Positions 5,812-12,601 of a stretch of DNA of 12,809 bases are shown here, one piece after another. Source of the stretch: CAZEXD01 sp964516865 (lineage in GTDB: Bacteria > Patescibacteriota > Minisyncoccia > Minisyncoccales > Staskawiczbacteraceae); NCBI GenBank assembly GCA_964516865.1, contig CAZEXD010000018.1, positions 1 to 12,809 on the forward strand, in the 5' to 3' direction. Both the position numbers and the translations under genes were made by a program. Within the stretch, counting starts at the first letter, position 1. Each line of letters begins with the position of its first letter. A model generated the notes under the pieces. The model was not told where the DNA came from and made no database searches. It saw only the letters and a program-made list of their open reading frames with translations.

Positions 5812-6210
5812 TTAAAATTTTAATCCGCCATCTCTGGCTCCATCGGCTACTGCCTTTATTCGACCATGAAAAATGAATCCGCCGCGGTCAAAAACCACTT
5901 TTTCAATTTTTAATTCTTTGGCTTTTTCCGCCAACAATCTTCCAACCTCATAAGCGTTTTGTTCTTTTCTCCCGCGTTTAATATTCTTTTTGTCTTCTTT
6001 TAAAACGCTACTTATTTTTTTATTTTTTTTAAGATCGAGATCGCTAATAACTGCCAAAACCTTATTTTTATCGTCATCAATCAATTGGGCGTAAATATGC
6101 TTCAACGATCTAAAAACACATAATCGCGGTCGATCAGCGGTTCCTTTTATTTTTGTTCTTATCTTTTTGTGTTTTCTTATTCTTTTTTGAATTTTTATTT
6201 TTGGCTTCAT
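5812..6210 (-). CDS. rplR: Ribosomal protein L18
   Basis: Binds 5S rRNA in the central protuberance with L5. The 132 residues include the basic N-terminus (KIRTKIKGTADRPRLCVFRS), the HIYAQLIDDDKNKVLAVIS segment and the signature C-terminus (VVFDRGGFIFHGRIKAVADGARDGGLKF). A Lys-rich stretch between about residues 63 and 85 (KKNKKISSVLKEDKKNIKRGRKE) makes it about 12-15 residues longer than typical. It starts 12 bases after rplF stops, and AAAAAGATG is the start context. Confidence 0.96.
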   Translation of the reverse strand: MKPKIKIQKRIRKHKKIRTKIKGTADRPRLCVFRSLKHIYAQLIDDDKNKVLAVISDLDLKKNKKISSVLKEDKKNIKRGRKEQNAYEVGRLLAEKAKELKIEKVVFDRGGFIFHGRIKAVADGARDGGLKF

Positions 6211-6222
6211 CTTTTTAAAATT

Positions 6223-6774
6223 TTATGTTTTTGCTGTAATGACCTTTTTACCTTCTTTTCTTCTTATTTTTTCTCCCATATATTTAATTCCTTTTCCTTT
6301 ATACGGCTCTGCTTTCTTAATTTTTCTGATTATCGCTGAAATTTGGCCAACTTTTTCTCTATCGCAACCTGAAACAGTAATAACATTTTTCTCAACTGAA
6401 AACCTTATTCCTTCGGGACATTTTATTTTAACAGGGTGAGTAAAACCAACCCCAAAAACTAAATCATTTCCCTCTAATGCTACCCGATATCCTACTCCTT
6501 CGATATCTAATTTTTTTTCAAATCCCTTTGTCACCCCTTCAACCATATTATTAACAAGGGCGCGATGCAAACCCCATAAAGCGCTTATTCTTTTAGAATA
6601 TTCTTTTGTGTTTGGAGAAAGCAAAACGCTTTCGTCTTTAATTTCCGCTTTTAACGCCGGAGCAATTTTCCTAACCAAAGTCCCCAAGGGACCGGAAACT
6701 TTTATTTCCTGTCCTAAAATTTCTATTTTTACTTGGGGAGGAATCTTAATTGGTTTTTTGCCTATCCGTGACAT
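6223..6774 (-). CDS. rplF: Ribosomal protein L6
   Basis: Large-subunit protein near the elongation-factor binding region. The 183 residues show the conserved start MSRIGKKPIKIP, the first repeat (KVSGPLGTL), the middle LWGLHRALVNNMVEGVTKGF, the second repeat around GVGYRVALEGNDLVFGVGFTHPV, and the C-terminal signature EPYKGKGIKYMGEKIRRKEGKK. The length is normal. It lies 50 bases after rpsH and 12 before rplR in standard order. There is no Shine-Dalgarno (ATATTATG). Confidence 0.97.
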   Translation of the reverse strand: MSRIGKKPIKIPPQVKIEILGQEIKVSGPLGTLVRKIAPALKAEIKDESVLLSPNTKEYSKRISALWGLHRALVNNMVEGVTKGFEKKLDIEGVGYRVALEGNDLVFGVGFTHPVKIKCPEGIRFSVEKNVITVSGCDREKVGQISAIIRKIKKAEPYKGKGIKYMGEKIRRKEGKKVITAKT

Positions 6775-6824
6775 AATATTAAAGAATAATATTAAAAATT
6801 TTTGATTATTTTAATTAAACCTAA

Positions 6825-7214
6825 TTACCAAATTTCGCAAATTAGTTCTCCGCCCAATCTTTCTTTTTTTGCTTTTTTATTTGTCATTAAACCCTTAGAG
6901 GTAGAAATTATTGCGATTCCTCTTCCTCCTCGAACCGGTTTTAGGGCGCGAAACTTTACATAAATTCTTTGTCCTGGCTTTGAAATTCTTTTTAAATTAG
7001 AAATGGCGGGAATACCCTGATTGTATTTTAAAACAATTTTTAAAAGTTTATTTTCTTTCTTAGAAATAGTTTTTATGCTGTTGAGAAAACCTTCCTCAGC
7101 TAATATTTTCGCAATCTGATACTTTAGTTGCGAAAAAGGAAGAAGAATTTCTTTCTTTGCGACCGCCTGCCCATTCCTTATTTGATTTAACATATCGGTA
7201 ATTGGATCTGTCAT
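6825..7214 (-). CDS. rpsH: Ribosomal protein S8
   Basis: Primary 16S rRNA-binding protein of the central domain; in E. coli it also represses the spc operon by binding the mRNA near rplE. The 129 residues have the expected start MTDPITDMLNQIRNGQ and the C-terminal signature GIAIISTSKGLMTNKKAKKERLGGELIC. The gene follows rpsN after a 130-base spacer holding one copy of the 41-base repeat. The start context ACGAAACACTTATG belongs to the shared motif described in the findings. No S8-type mRNA operator could be recognised by eye near rplE. Confidence 0.97.
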   Translation of the reverse strand: MTDPITDMLNQIRNGQAVAKKEILLPFSQLKYQIAKILAEEGFLNSIKTISKKENKLLKIVLKYNQGIPAISNLKRISKPGQRIYVKFRALKPVRGGRGIAIISTSKGLMTNKKAKKERLGGELICEIW

Positions 7215-7276
7215 AAGTGTTTCGTTAAAAAATCAAAAATCAAAAATCAAATTTTAAAAATATTTTTCTTTTTTGG

Positions 7277-7317
7277 TTTTTGGCATTTGGTTTTTGATCT
7301 TTGGATTTTGGATTTTG
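7277..7317 (-). repeat. 41-base spacer repeat, copy A
   Basis: These 41 bases are identical to 8999-9039. As transcript the sequence is C- and A-rich with repeated CCAAA words and little capacity to fold. It lies in the 130-base rpsN-rpsH spacer, followed toward rpsN by another GATCTTTGG-type unit (7317-7333). A diverged relative sits at about 8176-8212 before rplE. Confidence 0.9.
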
Positions 7318-7344
7318 ATCTTTGGTTTTTGGTTTAATAATGAT

Positions 7345-7530
7345 TTACCAGCTGGATTTCTTTATGCCGGGTAATTCTCCTCTATTTGCTAATTCTCTAA
7401 AACAAATCCTGCAAATACCAAATTTTCTCATAAATCCCTTTTTTCTCCCACACCTAAAACATCTTTTAATAACTCGGGTTTTAAATTTCGGTTTTTTCTT
7501 TGATTTAGCAATTTGTGCTTTAGTAGCCAT
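7345..7530 (-). CDS. rpsN: Ribosomal protein S14, zinc type
   Basis: The 61-residue, zinc-binding (C+) form of S14. Two CxxC pairs are intact: Cys24/Cys27 in RCFRCGRK and Cys40/Cys43 in GICRICFREL. The C-terminal GELPGIKKSSW is the family signature. It sits between rplE and rpsH in the standard position, 59 bases after rplE. Its N-terminus (MATKAQIAKSKKKPKFK) matches the short bacterial class. There is no Shine-Dalgarno before the ATG. Confidence 0.97.
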   Translation of the reverse strand: MATKAQIAKSKKKPKFKTRVIKRCFRCGRKKGFMRKFGICRICFRELANRGELPGIKKSSW

Positions 7531-7589
7531 AAATTAGATTTTGGTTTTTTAGATTTTATTTTTTGTCTGAAAAAAATTTAAGATAAGAA

Positions 7590-8147
7590 TTATTCTTTAA
7601 TCGGAAATCCTAATAACTTAAACAATCTTAATCCCTCTTCTTTGTTTTTGGCATTGGTTACAATAGTAATCTCTAAGCCAAATATGGTTTTTTCTTTCTC
7701 CGTTATTATTTCTGGAAAAGAAATATGTTCTTTAAAACCGATATTTAAATTTCCTTTCTCGTCAATTGACTTTTGATCAATACCCTTAAAATCTTTCGAA
7801 CGCGGTAGGGCCAAATAAATTAATCTTTCCAAAAAGTCATACATTCTGCCTCTTCTTAAAGTAACCCTTGCCGCAATTTCAATACCCTTTCTTAATTTAA
7901 AACTCGCGATTGATTTTTTTGACTTTATTAACTGGGGTTTTTGACCAGCTATTAAGGTTAAATCATTTATCATATTTTGTAAGAACTTCTCTCTTTCCTG
8001 AGAGGTTTTATTTACTACCTCTTTTCCAAAGCAAGAATTTATTACCACCTTTTCAATTTTGGGAACTGCCATAATATTCTTGTAACCAAACTCTTTCATC
8101 ATTTGAGGCACAACTTCTTTTTTGTATTTATCCTGTAATTTAACCAT
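7590..8147 (-). CDS. rplE: Ribosomal protein L5
   Basis: Binds 5S rRNA and contacts the P-site tRNA. I choose the ATG at 8147, giving 185 residues from MVKLQDKYKKEV, the normal family start. The frame is open back to an ATG at 8240 that overlaps rplX, but the extra 31 residues are translated low-complexity spacer. Conserved blocks are VPKIEKVVINSCFG, AGQKPQLIKSKKSIASFKLRKG, VTLRRGRMYDFLERL, ALPRSKDFKGI and the EITIVTNAKNKEEGLRLFKLLGFP end. The 74-base spacer to rplX holds CCAAA/CACAAAT words, and no Shine-Dalgarno is seen. Confidence 0.95.
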   Translation of the reverse strand: MVKLQDKYKKEVVPQMMKEFGYKNIMAVPKIEKVVINSCFGKEVVNKTSQEREKFLQNMINDLTLIAGQKPQLIKSKKSIASFKLRKGIEIAARVTLRRGRMYDFLERLIYLALPRSKDFKGIDQKSIDEKGNLNIGFKEHISFPEIITEKEKTIFGLEITIVTNAKNKEEGLRLFKLLGFPIKE

Positions 8148-8221
8148 ATAATTGATAATTGAAAATTGATAATTGCGTTTTGGATTTTGGAATTTGTGAT
8201 TTGGGATTTTGTTAATTGATA

Positions 8222-8527
8222 TTACGCCTCCCGTCCGCATTTCTTACATATTCTATATTTTTTTTCACCCTCTATTCTATATCCCACCCTCACCGCCTTT
8301 CCGCATTTGGAACAAATTAATTTAACATTAGCCACACTAATGGGAACGGGAACTTGAATAATTTGCCCTTTTTCTCCAGATTTTGTGGGTCGAACATGTT
8401 TTTTTCTCAAATTAAGCCCCTCTACTAAAACTTTGTTTTCTTTCGGAAAAGCACTTAAAACCTTACCGGATTTTTCCCGGTCTTTTCCTTTCGTTATTAA
8501 AACTATATCTCCTTTTTTTATTTTCAT
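8222..8527 (-). CDS. rplX: Ribosomal protein L24
   Basis: An assembly-initiating large-subunit protein. The 101 residues have an N-terminal KOW fold (KKGDIVLITKGKDREKSGKV, about 4-23) and then HVRPTKSGEKGQIIQVPVPI. A C-terminal zinc-ribbon-like segment has all four cysteines (Cys72, Cys75, Cys94, Cys97: CSKC and CKKC), a common version of L24. The gene lies between rplN and rplE as usual. Upstream is a weak purine stretch (AAGAGAAAAAAATG) but no proper Shine-Dalgarno. Confidence 0.96.
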   Translation of the reverse strand: MKIKKGDIVLITKGKDREKSGKVLSAFPKENKVLVEGLNLRKKHVRPTKSGEKGQIIQVPVPISVANVKLICSKCGKAVRVGYRIEGEKKYRICKKCGREA

Positions 8528-8575
8528 TTTTTTCTCTTAAATGCTTTATTTTTTATTCGTTTTTGAAAATTAATG

Positions 8576-8944
8576 TTATACCAATTCTGACGCCAAGGCT
8601 GCTACCTCGTTAAGATTTTTTTCTTTTATTTCTTTTGCCATCGGCCCAAAAACCCTTCCTCCCTTTGGTTTATTTTGGTCATCAACAATAACAGCGGCAT
8701 TATCATCAAAACGAATATAAGAACCATCTGCCCTTTTATACTCTTTTTTTTGACGAATAATTACGGCTCTCACTACATCGTGTTTCTTAATTAATTTTCG
8801 GGGTTCTGCCTTTTTTACTGTTGCAACAATTACATCTCCCAATTGAGCATAACGACGGCGTGTGCCTCCTAAAATATTGATACATTGAATAATTTTGGCA
8901 CCCGTATTATCCGCTACTTTTAATAATGTTCTTCGTTGAATCAT
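8576..8944 (-). CDS. rplN: Ribosomal protein L14
   Basis: Large-subunit protein at the subunit interface. The start at 8944 gives MIQRRTLLKVADNTGAK, the universal L14 N-terminus, and 122 residues, the standard length. An in-frame ATG at 8971 would add nine spacer-coded residues and is rejected. Other signatures are RRYAQLGDVIVATVKKA, VVRAVIIRQKKEYKRADGS and FGPMAKEI. The start context GCAAAGCATTTATG is the best example of the shared start motif. The preceding spacer holds one copy of the 41-base repeat. Confidence 0.97.
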   Translation of the reverse strand: MIQRRTLLKVADNTGAKIIQCINILGGTRRRYAQLGDVIVATVKKAEPRKLIKKHDVVRAVIIRQKKEYKRADGSYIRFDDNAAVIVDDQNKPKGGRVFGPMAKEIKEKNLNEVAALASELV

Positions 8945-8998
8945 AAATGCTTTGCTAACATCAAAAACCAAAACTCAAAAATATCTTTATTTTTTTGT

Positions 8999-9039
8999 TT
9001 TTTGGCATTTGGTTTTTGATCTTTGGATTTTGGATTTTG
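8999..9039 (-). repeat. 41-base spacer repeat, copy B
   Basis: Identical over 41 bases to 7277-7317. It fills most of the 97-base spacer between rpsQ and rplN, starting just after the rpsQ stop codon in the direction of transcription. The transcript is CCAAA-rich and probably unstructured. Confidence 0.9.
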
Positions 9040-9041
9040 TT

Positions 9042-9275
9042 TTATATTTTTTTAATTACCACCCATTTCTTATCTTTACTTATCGGTCGACACTCTTCAA
9101 TAATAACCTTATCTCCAACTTTATATTCTCCTTTTTCGTCATGACACTTATATTTTTTGTGAACGAAAAATCTTCTTTTATATTTCGGATGCTCTTTTAT
9201 TCTTTCCACCTCTACCACTACTGTCTTTTGCATTTTGTTAGAAACAACTTTTCCTATTAATTTTCGTTTTGGCAT
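9042..9275 (-). CDS. rpsQ: Ribosomal protein S17
   Basis: A 16S rRNA-binding OB-fold protein. The 77 residues match the family throughout: KLIGKVVSNKMQKTVVVEVERIKEHPKYKR, then KYKCHDEKGEYKVGDKVIIEECRPISKDKKW. The length is normal. It follows rpmC after a 98-base spacer containing a GC-rich hairpin that ends 12 bases before the ATG. There is no clear Shine-Dalgarno, only a weak GTGAAG. Confidence 0.97.
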   Translation of the reverse strand: MPKRKLIGKVVSNKMQKTVVVEVERIKEHPKYKRRFFVHKKYKCHDEKGEYKVGDKVIIEECRPISKDKKWVVIKKI

Positions 9276-9287
9276 ATTTCTTCACTC

Positions 9288-9308
9288 GCCTCGCCTTACG
9301 GCTTCGGC
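9288..9308 (-). promoter_or_regulatory. GC-rich hairpin before rpsQ
   Basis: In the transcript the order is GCC, GAA, GCC, GUAA, GGC, GA, GGC. This makes two 3-bp GCC/GGC stems capped by a GUAA (GNRA-type) tetraloop and separated by a purine internal loop able to form sheared G-A pairs. GA-GA steps continue on the outside. It is the only strongly GC-rich element in this AT-rich spacer and ends 12 bases before the rpsQ start codon. A related GAGCGAAGCG word lies before rpsC in a similar context. Confidence 0.5.
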
Positions 9309-9373
9309 TCGTTCAGTCAAAATTAAATATAAAAAACTTTGCTTTTTGATTTAGATCTTTAGAGTGTAGGATT

Positions 9374-9571
9374 TTACTTTTTTATTTTTAATTTTTCATT
9401 CAATATTGTTAATATTCTCGCAATATCTTTTTTTATATATTTTATCTCTTTAACGTTTTTAAGTTTATTCGCTGCAACCTTAAAATAAAGATTGCTTAAT
9501 TTTTCTTTTAGCAATTCCAAATCTTTTTTTAATTCTTTTTCATCTTTTTTTCTTAATTCACTTGCTCTCAT
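9374..9571 (-). CDS. rpmC: Ribosomal protein L29
   Basis: A small protein at the peptide exit tunnel and part of the docking site for ribosome-associated factors. The 65 residues form the expected two-helix hairpin: MRASELRKKDEKELKKDLELLKEKLSNLYFK, then the signature NVKEIKYIKKDIARILTILNEK. The length is normal. It follows rplP by 14 bases, as in the standard S10 operon. The start context is TTTAAAAAATG with no Shine-Dalgarno. Confidence 0.95.
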   Translation of the reverse strand: MRASELRKKDEKELKKDLELLKEKLSNLYFKVAANKLKNVKEIKYIKKDIARILTILNEKLKIKK

Positions 9572-9585
9572 TTTTTAAATTATAT

Positions 9586-9999
9586 TTATTGTTTTTTTAC
9601 AAATTTAGTTTTAATAGGCAGTTTGCTGGCAGCCATTTTTAACGCTTCTTCCGCTACGGTATCTTTTATACCATCTACTTCAAAAATTATCCTGCCGGGC
9701 TTAACCGGAAATACATAATGGTCAACGCTGCCCTTTCCTCCCCCCATACCTACTTCGTTTCCCTTAAAAGTTACTGGCTTGTCCGGAAATACCCTAATCC
9801 AAAGTTTTCCTCCTTTTTTAAAATATCTAATAATAATCCTTCTCGCTGCTTCTAATTGACGAGCGGTAATCCATTTTGTTTCTAAGGCCCTTAAACCAAA
9901 ACTGCCGAAGTTTAATTCCGTTGCTCTATTCTCAATTCCTTTTGACCTTCCTTTCTGCCACTTCCGATGTTTTACTTTTTTGGGCATTAAAATGCTCAT
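9586..9999 (-). CDS. rplP: Ribosomal protein L16
   Basis: Large-subunit protein near the A-site tRNA elbow. The start at 9999 gives 137 residues, the family norm. An alternative ATG at 9987 gives MPKKVKHRK and 133 residues; neither has a Shine-Dalgarno, so the start is undecided. Conserved blocks are KHRKWQKGRSKG, FGSFGLRALETKWITARQLEAARR, RVFPDKPVT, a Gly-rich GMGGGKGSVDHYVFPVKPGRIIFEVDG and a basic C-terminus. It lies between rpsC and rpmC in canonical order. Confidence 0.96.
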   Translation of the reverse strand: MSILMPKKVKHRKWQKGRSKGIENRATELNFGSFGLRALETKWITARQLEAARRIIIRYFKKGGKLWIRVFPDKPVTFKGNEVGMGGGKGSVDHYVFPVKPGRIIFEVDGIKDTVAEEALKMAASKLPIKTKFVKKQ

Positions 10000-10031
10000 A
10001 TAATAATATTCAAAAATTTAAAATTAATCAA

Positions 10032-10688
10032 TTAATCAAATTTTTCTCCCTTATATATCCACACCTTTATGCCAATTGTGCCATAAGTACAATGGGCTCT
10101 TGCTTCAGCATAATCAAAATCCGCTCTCAATGTTTGACGAGGAAGTTTCCCCTGACTCATCCACTCTCTTCTCGCAATTTCTACCCCATTTAATCTTCCT
10201 GAAACCTCTAAACGAACACCCTTTACCTCTTTTTTGTTAGACATCACCTTCTCTAAAGTTCTTTTTAAAACTTGACGATAGGGAACCCTTTTTTCTATCT
10301 GTTGCGCTATTTGTTGGGCAACAACAGAAGCGGATAAAAACGGATTTTTAACTTCTCTAATTTCTATTTTTATTTCTCTTTTGGGAATTTCTTTTCTTAT
10401 TTTTTTTATTTCTTTAATTATAGCTGATTTTAACTTTTCCACCCCTTCTCCGCCTCGACCAATAATTAATCCCGGTCTCGCGGTATGAATAATAATATTA
10501 ATCTTATCAGCGAAACGTTCTAATTCTATATTAGCAACTGAATGCTCGGCTAACCTTTTTTTCAAAAATTCTTTTATTAAAAAATCTTCTTCAAGCATCT
10601 TAGCCGGATTTTTACCATAAAAACCCCGAATATTCCAATCGTTTATTTCTTTAATTCTAAATGATTTAGGATGAACTTTATGCGCCAT
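10032..10688 (-). CDS. rpsC: Ribosomal protein S3
   Basis: Small-subunit protein at the mRNA entry channel. The start at 10688 gives the canonical MAHKVHPKSFR N-terminus and 218 residues; an in-frame ATG at 10703 would add only spacer codons. Residues about 60-95 form the KH domain with the GRGG loop at 77-80 (RPGLIIGRGGEGV). The C-terminal S3 domain shows GVRLEVSGRLNGVEIARREW and GTIGIKVWIYKGE. The start context GCGAAGCGATTATG belongs to the shared motif. It lies 67 bases after rplV. Confidence 0.97.
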   Translation of the reverse strand: MAHKVHPKSFRIKEINDWNIRGFYGKNPAKMLEEDFLIKEFLKKRLAEHSVANIELERFADKINIIIHTARPGLIIGRGGEGVEKLKSAIIKEIKKIRKEIPKREIKIEIREVKNPFLSASVVAQQIAQQIEKRVPYRQVLKRTLEKVMSNKKEVKGVRLEVSGRLNGVEIARREWMSQGKLPRQTLRADFDYAEARAHCTYGTIGIKVWIYKGEKFD

Positions 10689-10755
10689 AATCGCTTCGCT
10701 CAAAATTAAATATTAAATATAAAAATTAAAAGTTTGACTTTTGTTTTTTATTTTT

Positions 10756-11304
10756 CTAAAATGCTTTTCTCCTAAATATTTTTTTAAAAATGTTTGGCTT
10801 TTTAATTTTTTTACTCTCTTTTTTTTCATATTTTATTTTTTCTTTTTTCGGCAATGTTTCGATTCTTTTTTTCGAGTCAACAATATTAGATTCTTCTAAT
10901 TTCTTTTCTGGCTCTAATTCTTTTTCTATATTTTTTTCTTCCGCTTCTTTTTTACTTATTTTCGAGGTTGGTTTCACTTCAGACAACACTAAAGTAATAT
11001 GCGATGTTCTTTTCCATAAGGGATGGGCCATTCCCCGGGAAACGGGTAAAAATCTTTTTAGTTTTGGACCCTCGTCAACCGTAATTTTTGAAATATAAAG
11101 ATTGGAGGAATCGATTTGAAAATTTTTCTTCGCGGAATCAATCGCACTCTTTAAAAGTTTTAAAATAGGAATAGTAGGTTTCCTTGCTACAAATTCAAGA
11201 ATATTAATTGCCTCTTCTGCCATTTTGCCTCTAATTAAATCAGCGATCTGCCTGGTTTTCCTTGGGGTTATTCTTAAATAATTCAACTTAAATTTAATTT
11301 GCAT
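10756..11304 (-). CDS. rplV: Ribosomal protein L22, long C-terminus
   Basis: Lines the peptide exit tunnel. Residues 1-110 are a normal L22, with LRITPRKTRQIADLIRGK near the start and the signature VDEGPKLKRFLPVSRGMAHP followed by KRTSHITLVL. Residues from about 111 to 182 are a Lys/Glu-rich, low-complexity extension ending in FKKIFRRKAF, making the protein about 70 residues longer than the usual ~110. The extension is in frame with a normal stop, so it looks real. It is probably a disordered or helical rRNA- or surface-binding tail. rpsS lies only 5 bases upstream. Confidence 0.95.
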   Translation of the reverse strand: MQIKFKLNYLRITPRKTRQIADLIRGKMAEEAINILEFVARKPTIPILKLLKSAIDSAKKNFQIDSSNLYISKITVDEGPKLKRFLPVSRGMAHPLWKRTSHITLVLSEVKPTSKISKKEAEEKNIEKELEPEKKLEESNIVDSKKRIETLPKKEKIKYEKKESKKIKKPNIFKKIFRRKAF

Positions 11305-11309
11305 ATTTT

Positions 11310-11648
11310 TTATTTTTTAGTTGTTTCTGTTTTCGCGGCTGCTAATTTGGTTGCCTCTGTTTCTTCTATTTTCTGCTCTAACTCTCTTTGCATCTTTCCC
11401 CCATGTCTGTGGAATTTAGTAGTCGGAGCAAACTCCCCCAATTTATGACCAACCATATCTTCTACCACATAAACAGGAACATGTTCTTTTCCATTGTGAA
11501 CGCCAAAAGTCAGACCTACCATTTCTGGAGTTATGGTGCAGTCTCTCGACCAAGTTTTAATAATAACTTTGTCACCCTTTTTCACTTTCGCTATCTTTTT
11601 TAATAATTTAGGATCAATATAAGGACCCTTTTTTAAACTTCTGCTCAT
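11310..11648 (-). CDS. rpsS: Ribosomal protein S19
   Basis: Small-subunit head protein. The 112 residues start MSRSLKKGPYID and include IKTWSRDCTITPEMVGLTFGVHNGKEHVPVYV and the signature GHKLGEFAPTTKFHRHGG. About 20 extra residues (ELEQKIEETEATKLAAAKTETTKK) extend beyond the usual ~92. The gene lies 88 bases after rplB, an unusually long and structured spacer, and one hairpin there ends only 5 bases before the ATG at 11648. There is no Shine-Dalgarno. Confidence 0.96.
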   Translation of the reverse strand: MSRSLKKGPYIDPKLLKKIAKVKKGDKVIIKTWSRDCTITPEMVGLTFGVHNGKEHVPVYVVEDMVGHKLGEFAPTTKFHRHGGKMQRELEQKIEETEATKLAAAKTETTKK

Positions 11649-11653
11649 ATTTT

Positions 11654-11750
11654 CTAAAAATTAGGATTATTTTTAGGACGGATAGACGAACTTTTTATCC
11701 GAAACCGCAGACTTGTAAATCATATAGCGGTTTCAACTATTTTTTCCGTC
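11654..11750 (-). promoter_or_regulatory. Structured rplB-rpsS intercistronic RNA
   Basis: Four perfect inverted repeats fall in 97 bases. CTAAAAAT (11654-11661) pairs with ATTTTTAG (11669-11676). GGATA (11680-11684) pairs with TATCC (11696-11700). GAAACCGC (11701-11708) pairs with GCGGTTTC (11727-11734). An outer GACGGA (11677-11682) with TCCGTC (11745-11750) overlaps the GGATA arm, so the two are alternatives. The outer arm reaches into the last rplB codons, and the last hairpin closes just before the rpsS start. This could be a regulatory or mRNA-processing element; no known family was recognised. Confidence 0.6.
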
Positions 11751-12561
11751 TTTGAACAATATATTTATCTGATTTTTTGCCTTTTTTCCTTGTTTTTACA
11801 CCTAAAGCATGTTTTCCCCAAGGCGTTTTAGGATATTTTAGCCCGATTGGTTGTCTTCCTTCGCCGCCGCCATGAGGATGATCGCAGGGATTCATTACTG
11901 TTCCCCGAACAGCCGGCCTTTTTCCCATTAATCTTGACCTTCCCGCTTTTCCTATATTTATAAATCTCTGCTCTGGATTAGAGACGATTCCAATTGAAGC
12001 AAAACAATCCTTTTTAAATTTCCTAATTTCTGTTGAAGGCATTTTTAAATAAGTGTAATTCTCGTCCTGGGAAAGAACTTGTGCCGCCGTCCCCGCTCCT
12101 CTGACAATCTTTCCCCCTTGTCCTGGTTCTAATTCAATATTATAAACCATTGTTCCCACCGGTAAATTCTTTAATTTAGTTCTGTTGCCTGGTTTTAAGC
12201 TTGTTTTTTCTTCGCAAATAATCTCATCTCCAACCTTCAAATCTTGGGGGGCTAAAATATAATATTTTTTATTATTGGGATACTGAACCAAAGCAATAAA
12301 AGATGTTCTATTTGGGTCATACTCTAGCGCAATTACCTTTCCTGGCGTTCCTAATTCTATTTGCCCAAAATTAACTAAACGGTAAAGTTTTTTTGTTCCT
12401 CCTCCCCTATGACGCACCGTGATTCTCCCGTTAGTTGCCCTTCCCCTTCTTCTCTGTAAAGCCACTGTTAAAGCCCTTTCCGGCTCCTTTTTGGTCAACA
12501 CTGAATAATCTATAGTAGTCATTCTGCGACGCGCTGGAGTAATTGGTTTGTATGTTTTCAT
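11737..12561 (-). CDS. rplB: Ribosomal protein L2
   Basis: A core large-subunit protein needed for subunit joining and peptidyl-transferase centre structure. The 274 residues are a normal length. Motifs include GRITVRHRGGGTKKLYR near the N-terminus, the middle KNLPVGTMVYNIELEPGQGGKIVRGAGTAAQV, and the highly conserved MNPCDHPHGGGEG (about 223-235), which contains the catalytic-region histidine. Cys stands where many bacteria have Val in NPVDHPHGG. It lies 40 bases after rplW. The ATG at 12561 has no Shine-Dalgarno. Confidence 0.98.
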   Translation of the reverse strand: MKTYKPITPARRRMTTIDYSVLTKKEPERALTVALQRRRGRATNGRITVRHRGGGTKKLYRLVNFGQIELGTPGKVIALEYDPNRTSFIALVQYPNNKKYYILAPQDLKVGDEIICEEKTSLKPGNRTKLKNLPVGTMVYNIELEPGQGGKIVRGAGTAAQVLSQDENYTYLKMPSTEIRKFKKDCFASIGIVSNPEQRFINIGKAGRSRLMGKRPAVRGTVMNPCDHPHGGGEGRQPIGLKYPKTPWGKHALGVKTRKKGKKSDKYIVQRRKK

Positions 12562-12601
12562 TTTTTAGATTGCTAAATTTTAGATTTTAAGTTTATTTGA
12601 C

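Noticed and set aside
8148..8240. Longer rplE starting at 8240
   Set aside because: The extra 31 residues are translated low-complexity spacer and overlap rplX; L5 proteins normally start at the position of 8147.
8952..9260. Plus-strand hydrophobic frame opposite rpsQ
   Set aside because: It is a Phe/Tyr/Leu-rich shadow of AT-rich minus-strand coding DNA and spacer repeat; S17 on the other strand is unmistakable.
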